From Luteimonas aquatica (GTDB lineage: Bacteria > Pseudomonadota > Gammaproteobacteria > Xanthomonadales > Xanthomonadaceae), in contig NZ_JALBFU010000010.1 in NCBI RefSeq assembly GCF_022662575.1, positions 28,070-92,069 on the forward strand: a stretch of DNA of 64,000 nucleotides. The letters are read 5' to 3'. The translations under genes and the position numbers were made by a program. The notes beneath the pieces are model-generated. The model worked only from the letters and a program-made list of their open reading frames with translations. It was not told the DNA's origin and did no database searches. Below are positions 23,345 to 32,313 of the stretch, one piece after another (position 1 is the first letter of the stretch; each line of letters begins with the position of its first letter).

Positions 23345-25899
23345 GACTTTCGCGCGGCGTGCCCGGGCTGGCGTGGCGGCAGCTGCGCCGCGACCTGAAG
23401 GCGGGCGACATCCGCATCCTGTTCGCCGCCCTGGTGCTGGCGGTGATCGCGGTGACCGCGGTCGGCTTCGTCACCGACCGCGCCGAGCGCGCGCTGGCGA
23501 TCGAGGCCAACCGCCTGCTCGGCGGCGACGCCGTGCTGCGTTCGGATGCGCCGATCGACGGCGCCCCGCGCACGGCGGCAGGCGCGCCGGGATTGCGGCG
23601 GACGGAAACGGTGGAATTCCAGAGCATGATCCGCGTCGGCGCGGGCAGCGCCGCCAACCTGCGCCTGGGCGAGCTGCGCGCGCTCGGCGCGGGATTTCCG
23701 CTGCGCGGCGCGTTCCGCATCCTCGATGGTTCCGGCGAACACGACGCCCGCAGCGTACCCGCGCCCGGCACCGTGTGGATGAGCCGCGCCGGCGCCGACG
23801 CGCTCGGCGCCAGGCCGGGAGACGGCGTGGTCATCGGCAATCTCACGCTCAAGCTCGCGGCGCTGGTGACGCAGGAGCCGGACGCGGCGATGGACTACTT
23901 CAACGTCGCGCCGAAGGCCTTCCTCAATCTCGCCGACCTGCCGGCGACCGGATTGGTGCAGGAGGGCAGCCGCATCCGCTATCGCCTGATCGTGGCCGGC
24001 GCCGCGCCGGCGGTGGAGCGCTTCGTGCGCGAGGCGCGCGCCGGGCTCGCGCGCGGGCAGCGGCTGGAGACCATCAACGACGCGCGGCCGGAAGTACGCT
24101 CGGCGCTGGATCGCGCAGGGCGCTTCCTCGGCCTCGCCGCGCTGGTGTCGGTGGTGCTGGCCGCGGTGGCGGTGGCGATGGCCGCGCGCCAGCACAGCGC
24201 CCGGCACCTCTCGGGCGCCGCGGTAATGCGCTGCCTGGGCGCCAGCCAGCGCACGCTGGTGGGCATTCACCTGGGCGAGATGCTGCTGCTGGGCACGGCC
24301 GCGAGCGCGCTGGGCGTGCTGGTGGCCTTCCTGCTGCAATGGGCGGTGGGGGCATGGCTGGCGCAGGCGCTGTCGCTGTCGATTCCGCCCGCGGGCTGGA
24401 TGCCGGCGGTGCAGGGCTTCGGCGTCGGCCTGGTGGTGCTGATCGCCTTCGCCGCGCCGCCGGTGCTGGCGCTGCGCCGCGTGCCGGCGCTGCGCGTGCT
24501 GCGGCGCGACCTCGACGCCGCCGAACCCAGCGCCTGGGCGGTGCTGCTGGCCGGATTGGTCGGCCTGGCGGCGCTGGTGTGGTGGAAGGCCGGCTCGGCC
24601 ACGCTGGCCGCGACCATGCTGGCGGGCATCACGCTCACTTTCGCGGCGCTGGCGCTGGTGGCGGGCCTGCTGATCCTCATCGTGCGCCGCCTGCGCCGGC
24701 GCCTGCGCGGCAGCCTGCGCTACGGGCTGGCCAACGTCAGCCGCCGTGCCGGCACCAGCATCGCGCAGATCACCGCGCTCGGCCTCGGGCTGATGGCGCT
24801 GCTGCTGCTCACCTTCGTGCGCACCGACCTGCTGGACCGCTGGCAGATCTCGCTGTCGGAGAACGCCCCCAACCGCTTCGTCATCAACGTGCAGCAGGAC
24901 CAGGTGCGGCCGGTGCGCGCGTTCGTCGCCGAGCACGGCATGCCGGCGCCGACCCTGGTGCCGATGGTTCGCGCGCGCCTGCTCGAGCGCAACGGCCAGC
25001 CGGTGCGCGGCGAGGACTACGCGCAGCGCGCGGATTCCAGCTCTGACGAGCGCGTCGCGGACGACAACCGCCAGGCGCAGCGCCGCGCCGACCGCGAGTT
25101 CAATCTTTCCTTCGCCCGGAGCCTGCGCGAGGACAACAAGATCGTCGCGGGCCGCTTCTGGAGCGCGGAGCGGCGCCCGGCGACCCCTGAGCTGTCGGTG
25201 GAGGAGCGTTTCGCGCAATCGCTCGGCTGGCGGCTGGGCGACCGCATCGTCTTCGACATCGCCGGGCAGCGGCTGACCGGCACGATCACCAGCCTGCGCA
25301 GCATCGATTGGGAGAGTTTCCGGCCGAACTTCTTCGTGCTGGTCTCCCCGGGCGCGCTGGAAGGCTATCCGGCCAGCTACATCACCGCGCTGAGCGTGCC
25401 GCGCGGCGACAGCCGCTTCACCGCCGAGCTGGTGCAGCGCTTCCCGAACCTGAGCGTGATCGACATCGATGCGGTGCTGCAGCAGGTCCGTTCGATCGGC
25501 GACCAGGTCTCGACGGTGGTGCAGGTGGTGTTCTGGTTCTCGTTCCTGGCCGGCGTGCTGGTGCTGATGGCCGCGGTGAGCGCGAGCCAGGACGAACGCC
25601 TGCTGGAAGGCGGGGTGATGCGGGTGCTCGGCGGCAGCCGGCGGCAGCTGCGCCTGGCGCAGGTCTCCGAGTTCGCGGCCATCGGCCTGCTCTCGGGCCT
25701 GGTCGCGGCCATCGCCGCCTCGGCGCTGTCGGGCGTGATCGCCGCGCGCGTGTTCGACCTGCCGTGGGCGCCGAACTGGGCCCTGGCCGCGATCGGTGGC
25801 GGCGCGGGCATGCTGGCCGCCCTGTTCGCCGGCCTGTTCGCCACCCGGCGCATTCTCGATGCGCCGCCTTCGATCACCCTGCGCGAGCTCGACAACTGA
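23341..25899 (+). CDS. ybbP: ABC transporter permease YbbP (FtsX family)
   Basis: Large permease of 852 residues with ten or so transmembrane segments. It carries two FtsX-like bundles (about 260-400, and 725-840 at the C-terminus with VQVVFWFSFLAGVLVLMAAVSASQDER) and two large periplasmic domains between them. GTG start overlapping the ybbA stop by four bases; translational coupling is likely. It forms the export complex with YbbA. The size matches E. coli YbbP (about 800 residues). Confidence 0.92.
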   Translation: MRLSRGVPGLAWRQLRRDLKAGDIRILFAALVLAVIAVTAVGFVTDRAERALAIEANRLLGGDAVLRSDAPIDGAPRTAAGAPGLRRTETVEFQSMIRVGAGSAANLRLGELRALGAGFPLRGAFRILDGSGEHDARSVPAPGTVWMSRAGADALGARPGDGVVIGNLTLKLAALVTQEPDAAMDYFNVAPKAFLNLADLPATGLVQEGSRIRYRLIVAGAAPAVERFVREARAGLARGQRLETINDARPEVRSALDRAGRFLGLAALVSVVLAAVAVAMAARQHSARHLSGAAVMRCLGASQRTLVGIHLGEMLLLGTAASALGVLVAFLLQWAVGAWLAQALSLSIPPAGWMPAVQGFGVGLVVLIAFAAPPVLALRRVPALRVLRRDLDAAEPSAWAVLLAGLVGLAALVWWKAGSATLAATMLAGITLTFAALALVAGLLILIVRRLRRRLRGSLRYGLANVSRRAGTSIAQITALGLGLMALLLLTFVRTDLLDRWQISLSENAPNRFVINVQQDQVRPVRAFVAEHGMPAPTLVPMVRARLLERNGQPVRGEDYAQRADSSSDERVADDNRQAQRRADREFNLSFARSLREDNKIVAGRFWSAERRPATPELSVEERFAQSLGWRLGDRIVFDIAGQRLTGTITSLRSIDWESFRPNFFVLVSPGALEGYPASYITALSVPRGDSRFTAELVQRFPNLSVIDIDAVLQQVRSIGDQVSTVVQVVFWFSFLAGVLVLMAAVSASQDERLLEGGVMRVLGGSRRQLRLAQVSEFAAIGLLSGLVAAIAASALSGVIAARVFDLPWAPNWALAAIGGGAGMLAALFAGLFATRRILDAPPSITLRELDN

Positions 25900-26118
25900 A
25901 TCGCCCGTGTTTGAGGCCTTGACGGCTCAGGTGATAGGGGATTTTATAAGTAGTTGATTATTAAGTGATAATTCCAGAAAGAGCGATTCGCAGGATTGGC
26001 CGGACGACCAATTGCAACGCTCGGGATGCTGGAAAAGGGAGAGGCGTAGGCTAGAATCGCCAGGACTGTCTGTGTCAGACAAATCGTTCAGGACAAGGCT
26101 CTTGCTAGGGAGGGGGCT
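25900..26118 (+). promoter_or_regulatory. AT-rich promoter region with inverted repeat
   Basis: Unusually AT-rich for this genome around 25936-25975. A likely -10 box TAGAAT is at 26052-26057, with a weak -35. Just after it is the inverted repeat TGTCTG-tgt-CAGACA (26067-26081), at roughly +4 to +18, a position typical of a repressor operator. A strong AGGGAGGGGG ribosome site precedes the following ATG. Confidence 0.5.
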
Positions 26119-26496
26119 ATGAAGAGATGGATTTTGGCGGTGGCCTTGCTGGTGCTTCCGCAGTTTTTCGCGTGGGCGGATCAGCCCGGTGACTACAAGA
26201 GAGTCTGCCGGATGGACGATCCCTTCGTTTACTGCACCGAAGGGTGCAAGGAAACCAAGGCCTGGAAACCCGCTCCGCCCTACGCGGGCGTGGGCTATAT
26301 CCCGCAACTGGGCTACTGCCCGTTCCCGACCACCAGTTGCTGCGACAGCTACTGCATCCTGCAGCCCTGGTCGACGGACGACTTCAACGATTACTTCCAG
26401 AATCGCGTGCGCATCTGTCCCAGGGCGCATACCGACGGCAGCTGGGTGCCCAGGGACGGCCAGGGAAGCGCGGCGGATACGCCTTACTCCCACTGA
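26119..26496 (+). CDS. small secreted cysteine-rich protein, unknown
   Basis: A 125-residue protein with a clear signal peptide (MKRWILAVALLVLPQFFAWA). The mature part has eight cysteines, including SCCDSYC, which should form disulfides in the periplasm or outside the cell. It has many aromatic residues (PYAGVGYIPQLGYCPFP) and no family that I recognise. Very strong ribosome site, own promoter and a good terminator: a single-gene transcript. The AT-rich upstream region sets it apart from its neighbours and could mean recent acquisition. Confidence 0.72.
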   Translation: MKRWILAVALLVLPQFFAWADQPGDYKRVCRMDDPFVYCTEGCKETKAWKPAPPYAGVGYIPQLGYCPFPTTSCCDSYCILQPWSTDDFNDYFQNRVRICPRAHTDGSWVPRDGQGSAADTPYSH

Positions 26497-26520
26497 CTTG
26501 ACGCCCGCCATCGGAAAACC

Positions 26521-26552
26521 GCAGAGCCGCCGCACAGGCGGCTCTGCCGTTT
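26521..26552 (+). terminator. terminator after the cysteine-rich protein gene
   Basis: Perfect 11-bp stem GCAGAGCCGCC-gcaca-GGCGGCTCTGC followed by CGTTTCG, 24 bp after the stop codon. The T-run is short. Confidence 0.6.
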
Positions 26553-26708
26553 CGGGGCGGACGCGTGGCGCGCCCGTCCGATCACGGTAGGATAGGGCGC
26601 GCCCTGCCCGGAGGATCCCTCTACGGGGAAACGAAGTCCGTGCGGGCGCAACGCGCCGCCGGATGCCTGGAGCGGTGACGCTCACTGCTCCTGGAATTCA
26701 TCCCGCCC

Positions 26709-27758
26709 ATGCCCGCGCCCAACGGCGATCCCGCGCTCGAAACCCTGCTGCTGCCCTTCGCCGACGGTGCCCTGGCCTGGCCCGGCGACGGCGCGCTGTT
26801 CCTGCGCGCGCGCGATGGCTGGCCGCTGCATGCGCAGCCCCTGCCGGGCCTGGTCTGCGAGCAGAGCTTCAAGCCGGACGCGGACGCCTTGCTGCGTTCG
26901 GGACTGCAGGTGCGCGCGGCGGACGATGCCGCCTATCCGCTGGTGCTGCTGCTGCCGCCGCGCCAGCGCGAGGAGGCGCGCGCGCTGTTCGCGCGGGCGC
27001 TGGCGCGGCTGCGTCCGGGTGGCGTGGCGATCGCCAGCATGGCCAACGACGAGGGCGCCAGATCCGGCGAGGACGATCTGGCGCGCGTCGCCGGCCCGGT
27101 GTCCTCGCGCTCCAAGCACAAGTGCCGGGTGTTCTGGACGCGGCCGCTGCCGGAAGGCGCGGCGGAATCGGAACTCGCCCGGCAGTGGCGCGCGCTGGAC
27201 GCGCCGCGCGCGATCCTCGGCGGCCGCTTCGTCAGCCGCCCCGGCGTGTTCGCCTGGGACCGCGTCGACGCCGCCTCGGCGCTGCTCGCCGAACATCTGC
27301 CCGGCGACCTGCGCGGCCGCGCCGCCGACCTCGGCGCCGGCTATGGTTACCTCGCCGCCGAACTGCTGCGGCGCTGCCCGGCAATCGCGGCACTCGATCT
27401 GTACGAAGCCGAGGCGCGCGCGCTGGACCTGGCGCGGGAGAATCTCGCCCCGTTCGCGGCGCAGGCGGCGCTGGATTTCCGCTGGCACGACGTCACCGCC
27501 GGGTTGCCGGAGCGCTACGACGTCATCGTCAGCAATCCGCCGTTCCATGCCCAGGGCCGCGCCGAGCGTCCCGACATCGGCCGCGCCTTCATCGCCGCCG
27601 CGGCGCGGGCGCTCGCGCCGGGCGGGCGGCTGTGGCTGGTGGCCAACCGGCACCTGCCCTACGAGGCGGCGCTCGGGGCGGGCTTCGGCGAAGTGCGCAT
27701 CGTCGCGCAGCGCGACGGATTCAAGGTGGTCGAAGCGGTGAAGTCGCGCAGGGCATGA
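26709..27758 (+). CDS. rsmC: 16S rRNA guanine-N2 methyltransferase (RsmC-like)
   Basis: SAM-dependent methyltransferase of 349 residues with the RsmC plan: a degenerate N-terminal methyltransferase-like half and a catalytic C-terminal half. The SAM loop is LGAGYGYL (about 206) and the catalytic NPPFH is at about residue 275, followed by AFIAAAARALAPGGRLWLVANRHLPYE. RsmC methylates G1207 of 16S rRNA. The stop overlaps the start of the next rRNA-modification gene, which supports a role on the small subunit. Confidence 0.85.
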   Translation: MPAPNGDPALETLLLPFADGALAWPGDGALFLRARDGWPLHAQPLPGLVCEQSFKPDADALLRSGLQVRAADDAAYPLVLLLPPRQREEARALFARALARLRPGGVAIASMANDEGARSGEDDLARVAGPVSSRSKHKCRVFWTRPLPEGAAESELARQWRALDAPRAILGGRFVSRPGVFAWDRVDAASALLAEHLPGDLRGRAADLGAGYGYLAAELLRRCPAIAALDLYEAEARALDLARENLAPFAAQAALDFRWHDVTAGLPERYDVIVSNPPFHAQGRAERPDIGRAFIAAAARALAPGGRLWLVANRHLPYEAALGAGFGEVRIVAQRDGFKVVEAVKSRRA

Positions 27759-28468
27759 ACGGCGCCAGGCCCGAAAAACTGCTCAAGGCGATCGCCAATC
27801 TCGGCTATGGCAGCCGCAAGGAGGTCGCCACGATGTTTCGCGCCGGCCTGTTCACCGATGCGAGCGGCGAGGTGCTGTACGCCGATGACCGGCATCCGCT
27901 CGCGGACGTGCGCATCGAGGGCGAGCCGCTCGATCCGCCGCCGGGATTGACGCTGATGCTGCACAAGCCGGTCGGCTACACCTGTTCCACGCGCGATCCC
28001 GGGCGCGTGGTCTACGACCTGCTGCCGCCGCGCTTCCGGCGCCGCCAGCCCGCGCTCTCGCCCGTGGGACGCCTGGACCGCGACACCAGCGGCCTGCTGC
28101 TGATGACCGACGACGGCGCGCTGCTGCATCGGGTCATCTCGCCCAAGGCGAAACTGCCGAAAGTCTACGAGGCCTGCCTGGCGCAGCCGCTGCGCGGCGA
28201 CGAGGCGGCATCGTTCGCCAGCGGCACGCTGCTGCTGGAGTCGGAGACCACGCCGCTGCTGCCGGCGACGCTGGAAACGCTGTCGCCGACCCTGGCGCGC
28301 CTGACCCTGACCGAGGGCCGCTACCATCAGGTCCGCCGCATGTTCGCCGCGGTCGGCAACCATGTCGAAGGCCTGCACCGCGATCGCATCGGCCGGCTCG
28401 ATCTCGGCGACCTGCCGGCGGGGCAGTGGCGGGTGCTGACGGACGCCGAACGCCAATCCCTGGGTTGA
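27755..28468 (+). CDS. rsuA: 16S rRNA pseudouridine synthase (RsuA family)
   Basis: RsuA/RluB-family pseudouridine synthase, 237 residues. An S4-like N-terminal domain (KLLKAIANLGYGSRKEVATMF) precedes the catalytic domain with the motif GRLDRDTSGLLL (Asp about 109), LMLHKPVGY and the closing EGRYHQVRRMFAAVGNHVEGLHR. Such enzymes modify U516 of 16S rRNA; the exact target is inferred. The start overlaps the rsmC-like stop (ATGA), giving a two-gene rRNA modification operon. Confidence 0.86.
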   Translation: MNGARPEKLLKAIANLGYGSRKEVATMFRAGLFTDASGEVLYADDRHPLADVRIEGEPLDPPPGLTLMLHKPVGYTCSTRDPGRVVYDLLPPRFRRRQPALSPVGRLDRDTSGLLLMTDDGALLHRVISPKAKLPKVYEACLAQPLRGDEAASFASGTLLLESETTPLLPATLETLSPTLARLTLTEGRYHQVRRMFAAVGNHVEGLHRDRIGRLDLGDLPAGQWRVLTDAERQSLG

Positions 28469-28471
28469 TCG

Positions 28472-28957
28472 CTACGCGGCCGCGCCGACGTGCCGGCGAA
28501 GACGGTCGACCAGTGCCTCGACGTCGAAGCCTTGCGAGGCGATCGCCCTGGGAACGATGTGGAACAGCCGCGGCATCGGGTAGAGCAGGACGAACCGGTC
28601 GTTCTGGCGCCATTTGAGCACGTGCGCCCAGGCCAGCGTGCCCTCGCCGTTGCGGGAAGCGAAGCGCACGCCGTTCTCGAGCAGTTCCACCGTGAACGTC
28701 TCATGGATGGCGCGGTACTTGCGGTAGTGACGTCGCGCCGTCCATGGCAGCAGCGCGAACGATCCCGCCGCCACCACGGCAATGCCGACCAGGCCGCCGA
28801 TCGCGCCGGCCCTGACCAGCGGCGGCCCGAACAGGGCCAGTGCGATCGCGGCCAGGGCGATGGCAGCCAGGATCGAGATCGACCTGGCGCCTGGCCTGGC
28901 AAACAGCCGCATCGCGTCGACGTAGTCCTGCTCCGAGATTCGATACTGGGCGGGCAT
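28472..28957 (-). CDS. YcxB-like membrane protein
   Basis: A 161-residue protein with two adjacent transmembrane helices (about residues 27-70) and a C-terminal soluble domain (ELLENGVRFASRNGEGTLAWAHVLKWRQNDRFVLLYP) that matches the YcxB-like pattern. GAGGAATT ribosome site before the ATG. Function unknown. It follows the DUF1415 gene on the minus strand. Confidence 0.75.
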   Translation of the reverse strand: MPAQYRISEQDYVDAMRLFARPGARSISILAAIALAAIALALFGPPLVRAGAIGGLVGIAVVAAGSFALLPWTARRHYRKYRAIHETFTVELLENGVRFASRNGEGTLAWAHVLKWRQNDRFVLLYPMPRLFHIVPRAIASQGFDVEALVDRLRRHVGAAA

Positions 28958-28995
28958 GGTCGGAATTCCTCGGTCGACGGTCGCCGGGTCGCCGC

Positions 28996-29538
28996 TCAGT
29001 GCGGATCGCGCCACAACGCTTCCCAGCCGTCGTGGCCGAGCTGGGTCAGGGTATCGAGGTTGCGGGAGACGATAGCGTCCGGGTCGGGAAACGCGGCCAC
29101 CGCGCGCTCGACGCTGTCCTCGCGCAGCAGGTGCAGCGTTGGCCAGGGCGAGCGATTGGTGCAGTTGCCGATATCGTCGGCCTCGGTGCCGGCGAAGCGG
29201 TAGTGCGGATGGAAGCTGGCGACCTGCAGCACGCCTTCCAGGCCGAGATCGGCGACCAGGGCGTCGGCTTCGTCCAGGAAATCGTTGTAGTCCAGGAAGT
29301 CGGCCAGCACGGATGGGTGCACGATCAGCGTGGTGTCGATCTCGGCGGCGGGGGTGTCGCGCAGCCGCAGCAGTTCCTCTCCCAGCGCGCCCAGCAACGC
29401 CTCGCTGGTCTCCGCCTCGCTGAGCACGTAGCGCACCTGGCCCTTGGCGACCACGGCCTTGGCGAACGGGCACAGGTTCAGGCCGATGACGGCGCGCTCC
29501 AGCCAGCGCCGGGTATCGGCGATGTGGTCGGGAGCCAC
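28996..29538 (-). CDS. DUF1415 family protein
   Basis: A 180-residue cytoplasmic protein of the DUF1415 family. Hallmarks are the N-terminal WLERAVIGLNLCPFAKAV, IDTTLIVHPSVLADFLDYNDFL, the strongly conserved LQVASFHPHYRFAG and the NRSPWPTLHLLRE stretch. Function unknown. Starts with GTG two bases after the yajQ stop, so it is almost certainly co-transcribed with yajQ. Confidence 0.87.
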   Translation of the reverse strand: MAPDHIADTRRWLERAVIGLNLCPFAKAVVAKGQVRYVLSEAETSEALLGALGEELLRLRDTPAAEIDTTLIVHPSVLADFLDYNDFLDEADALVADLGLEGVLQVASFHPHYRFAGTEADDIGNCTNRSPWPTLHLLREDSVERAVAAFPDPDAIVSRNLDTLTQLGHDGWEALWRDPH

Positions 29539-29540
29539 GC

Positions 29541-30023
29541 TCAGTCGCGGAAGTTGTCGAACTGCAGCGGCAGCTCGAATTCCTGCCCGCGCAGCAGCGC
29601 CATCGCCGCCTGTAGGTCGTCGCGCTTCTTGCCGGTGACGCGCAGCTTGTCGCCGTTGATCTGGCTGTCGACCTTGAGCTTGGCGTCCTTGATCGCGGAC
29701 TGGATCTTCTTCGCCAGGTCGCGCTCGATGCCCTGCTTGACGGTGACCTTCTGCCGCGCGCCGGCAAGGTTGGTCTCGACGTCGCCGAAGCTCAGGCAGC
29801 GGGCGTCGATCTTCCGCGCCGCCAGCCGCGCGCGCAGGATGTCGGTCATCTGCTGCAGCTGGAATTCGCTGGGCGCCGACTGGGTAACGACGGCCTCATC
29901 GCGCTCGAACTTCGCGTCCACGCCCTTGAAGTCGAAGCGGGTGGACAGTTCGCGATTGGCCTGGTCGATGGCGTTGGTCAACTCGTGCGTGTCGACTTCG
30001 GAGACGATGTCGAAGGAAGGCAT
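29541..30023 (-). CDS. yajQ: YajQ family nucleotide-binding protein
   Basis: A 160-residue YajQ/UPF0234 protein made of two ferredoxin-like RNP folds: MPSFDIVSEVD at the start, STRFDFKGVDAKFER, the LAKKIQSAIKDAKLKVDSQINGDKLRVTGKKRDDLQ helix-strand region and a C-terminal ELPLQFDNFRD. In Xanthomonas a YajQ protein binds cyclic di-GMP and affects transcription of virulence genes; carrying that over here is inference. First gene of a likely yajQ-DUF1415-ycxB run. Confidence 0.93.
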   Translation of the reverse strand: MPSFDIVSEVDTHELTNAIDQANRELSTRFDFKGVDAKFERDEAVVTQSAPSEFQLQQMTDILRARLAARKIDARCLSFGDVETNLAGARQKVTVKQGIERDLAKKIQSAIKDAKLKVDSQINGDKLRVTGKKRDDLQAAMALLRGQEFELPLQFDNFRD

Positions 30024-30173
30024 GGCGGCGGGGAAATGGCGGCGGGGAGCGGAAGTAGACCACAGATGCCGCAGGAAGATGCAGGATCGGGCAATTGCGC
30101 TGCAGCAATCGTCAAGCCTCCTTGACGGTGGCCGGCGTTATGCTGCGGCTTTTCCGCAGCCGGAAGCCTCCCC

Positions 30174-31229
30174 ATGTCGAAAATTCCCGCCTATGCCGCC
30201 GCCAGCGCCAAGGCGCCGCTGGCCCCGTTCTCCATCGAGCGCCGCGAGCCCGGTCCGCGCGACGTGCTGATCGACATCCTCTATTGCGGCGTCTGCCATT
30301 CCGACATCCACCAGGCGCGCGACGAGTGGGGGGGCTCGATCTTCCCCATGGTGCCGGGACACGAGATCGTCGGCCGCGTCGCCGCAGTCGGCGCGCAGGT
30401 CGGCAAGTACAAGGTCGGCGATACCGTCGGCGTCGGCTGCTTCGTGGACTCCTGCCGGCAGTGCGAGCAATGCCGGGCGGGCGAGGAGCAGTACTGCAGC
30501 GAGGGCATGACCGGTACCTACAACAGCCGCGAGCGCGCCGACGGCGCGCCGACCTACGGCGGCTATGCCTCGCGCATCACCGTCGACGAGGACTACGTGC
30601 TGCGCATTCCCGACGGCATCCCGCTCGAGCGCGCCGCGCCGCTGCTGTGCGCGGGCATCACCACCTACTCGCCGCTGCGCCATTACGGCCTGAAGGCCGG
30701 CGACAAGCTGGCGGTGGTGGGCCTGGGCGGGCTCGGCCACATGGCGGTGAAGTTCGGCGTGGCGATGGGGGCGGAGGTGACGGTGCTCAGCACCTCCGAG
30801 TCCAAGCGCCAGGACGCGCTGGCGCTGGGCGCCCACGCCTTCGCCGCCACCCGCGACAAGGACACCTTCAAGCGCCTGGCCGGCAGCTTCGATTTCATCA
30901 TCGACAGCGTCTCGGCGCCGCACGACTACAACGCCTACCTGTCCCTGCTCAGGACCGACGGCACCATGGTGCTGCTCGGCGTGCCGGAGGAGCCGGCGCC
31001 GGTGGCCGCGTTCTCGCTGATCATGCAGCGGCGCAAGCTCGGCGGTTCGCTGATCGGCGGCATCCGCGAGACGCAGGAGATGCTGGATTTCTGCGCCGAG
31101 CACGGCATCGCCTCCGACGTGGAGGTGATCGACATCCGCCAGATCAACGAGGCCTACGAGCGCATGCTCAAGGGCGACGTGCACTACCGCTTCGTGATCG
31201 ACAACGGCACGCTGTCCGCCGCCGCGTAA
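30174..31229 (+). CDS. zinc-dependent alcohol dehydrogenase, NAD(P)-linked (YahK/CAD type)
   Basis: Medium-chain zinc alcohol dehydrogenase, 351 residues, of the cinnamyl-alcohol/YahK-like branch. The catalytic zinc motif is CGVCHSD (about 38) with GHEIVG following; the structural zinc cysteines are in CRQCEQCRAGEEQYC (about 94-108); the nucleotide loop is VGLGGLGHMA (about 182). Members reduce a broad range of aldehydes, usually with NADPH. The gene stands alone with no clear partner. Confidence 0.88.
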   Translation: MSKIPAYAAASAKAPLAPFSIERREPGPRDVLIDILYCGVCHSDIHQARDEWGGSIFPMVPGHEIVGRVAAVGAQVGKYKVGDTVGVGCFVDSCRQCEQCRAGEEQYCSEGMTGTYNSRERADGAPTYGGYASRITVDEDYVLRIPDGIPLERAAPLLCAGITTYSPLRHYGLKAGDKLAVVGLGGLGHMAVKFGVAMGAEVTVLSTSESKRQDALALGAHAFAATRDKDTFKRLAGSFDFIIDSVSAPHDYNAYLSLLRTDGTMVLLGVPEEPAPVAAFSLIMQRRKLGGSLIGGIRETQEMLDFCAEHGIASDVEVIDIRQINEAYERMLKGDVHYRFVIDNGTLSAAA

Positions 31230-31330
31230 CGGCGGTTGGGCGGGGCGGCGATCCGCGCCGCCCCGGCGGCGTTCCCGGTTTCGGGCGGGCGCCGGGTTCG
31301 GTATCGTGGGGCGAAGCCCGAGTCTCCCCC

Positions 31331-32239
31331 ATGTCCGATTCCGCGCCATCCGCCGACCCGCGCCGGGCCGGCCCCGTGCTGTACATGCTCGTCGCCGTCG
31401 CCCTGTTCGGCGGCATGGACGCCTGCCTGAAGATCCTCTCGCCGCACTACCCGGCGATGCAGGTGGCCTCCTTGCGCGGCCTGTCCTCGCTGCCGCTGGT
31501 ACTGGCCTGGGTGTGCTTCACCACTGGTCCGCGCGCCCTGCTGCGCGCGCACTGGCCGCTGCACCTGCTGCGCGGCGCGCTGGGCGTGGCAATGATGGCC
31601 GGCTTCGTCTACGGGCTGCGCACGCTGCCGATGTCGACGGCCTATGCGATCACCTTCGTGGCGCCGCTGCTGATCACGGCGATGGCGGTGCCGTTCCTGG
31701 GCGAGCGGGTCGGTCCCAGGCGCTGGGTCGCGATCGTGGTCGGCCTGTGCGGCGTGCTGGTGATCCTGCGGCCCACGGGCGAGGGCATGCTCACCCTGGG
31801 CGGCCTGGCGATCCTGGGGGCCGCGGTCTGCTACGCAGCCTCGGCCATCACCGTGCGCATGCTCGCCCAGCGCGACAGCCCGCAGGCGATGGTGTTCTGG
31901 CTGATGACGATCCTGGCCGTGGCCTGTGGCGCCCTGGCGTGGTCGCAGTGGCGGGCCATCCGCCCCGAGCATTGGTGGGTGGTCGTGGGGATCGGCGTGG
32001 TGGGCACGCTGGCGCAGGTGGCGCTGACCGAGGCCTTCCGCCGCGGCGAGGCTTCGCTGATCGCGCCGCTGGAATACACCGCGCTGATCTGGGGCGTGCT
32101 GCTCGACCTGACGCTGTGGCAGGTATTGCCCGACGGCGTGACCTGGATCGGCGCCGGGATCATCATCGCCAGCGGCCTGTACCTGCTGCGCCGCGAGCGG
32201 GTGCGCGCCGAGGAGGCGCAGGGCGTGGTGCCGCCGTAG
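31331..32239 (+). CDS. DMT family transporter (EamA domains)
   Basis: A 302-residue inner-membrane carrier with ten predicted transmembrane helices in two EamA repeats (about 15-145 and 155-290). The first-helix start LFGGMDACLKIL, the LPMSTAYAITFVAPLLITAMAVPFLGERV signature and its second-half counterpart are visible. Metabolite or drug export; substrate unknown. A shared hairpin lies between its stop and the convergent ompW gene. Confidence 0.88.
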   Translation: MSDSAPSADPRRAGPVLYMLVAVALFGGMDACLKILSPHYPAMQVASLRGLSSLPLVLAWVCFTTGPRALLRAHWPLHLLRGALGVAMMAGFVYGLRTLPMSTAYAITFVAPLLITAMAVPFLGERVGPRRWVAIVVGLCGVLVILRPTGEGMLTLGGLAILGAAVCYAASAITVRMLAQRDSPQAMVFWLMTILAVACGALAWSQWRAIRPEHWWVVVGIGVVGTLAQVALTEAFRRGEASLIAPLEYTALIWGVLLDLTLWQVLPDGVTWIGAGIIIASGLYLLRRERVRAEEAQGVVPP

Positions 32240-32248
32240 CGGACGCGC

Positions 32249-32280
32249 AAAAAAACGACGGGCCCTCGCGGGCCCGTCGT
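32249..32280 (-). terminator. terminator of the OmpW gene
   Basis: Perfect 11-bp stem ACGACGGGCCC with a four-base loop, followed on the minus strand by seven T residues. It lies 34 bp after the OmpW stop. On the plus strand it could also help end the transporter transcript. Confidence 0.8.
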
Positions 32281-32313
32281 GGCGGTGCAGACAGCTGGAT
32301 CGATGACGCAGGA

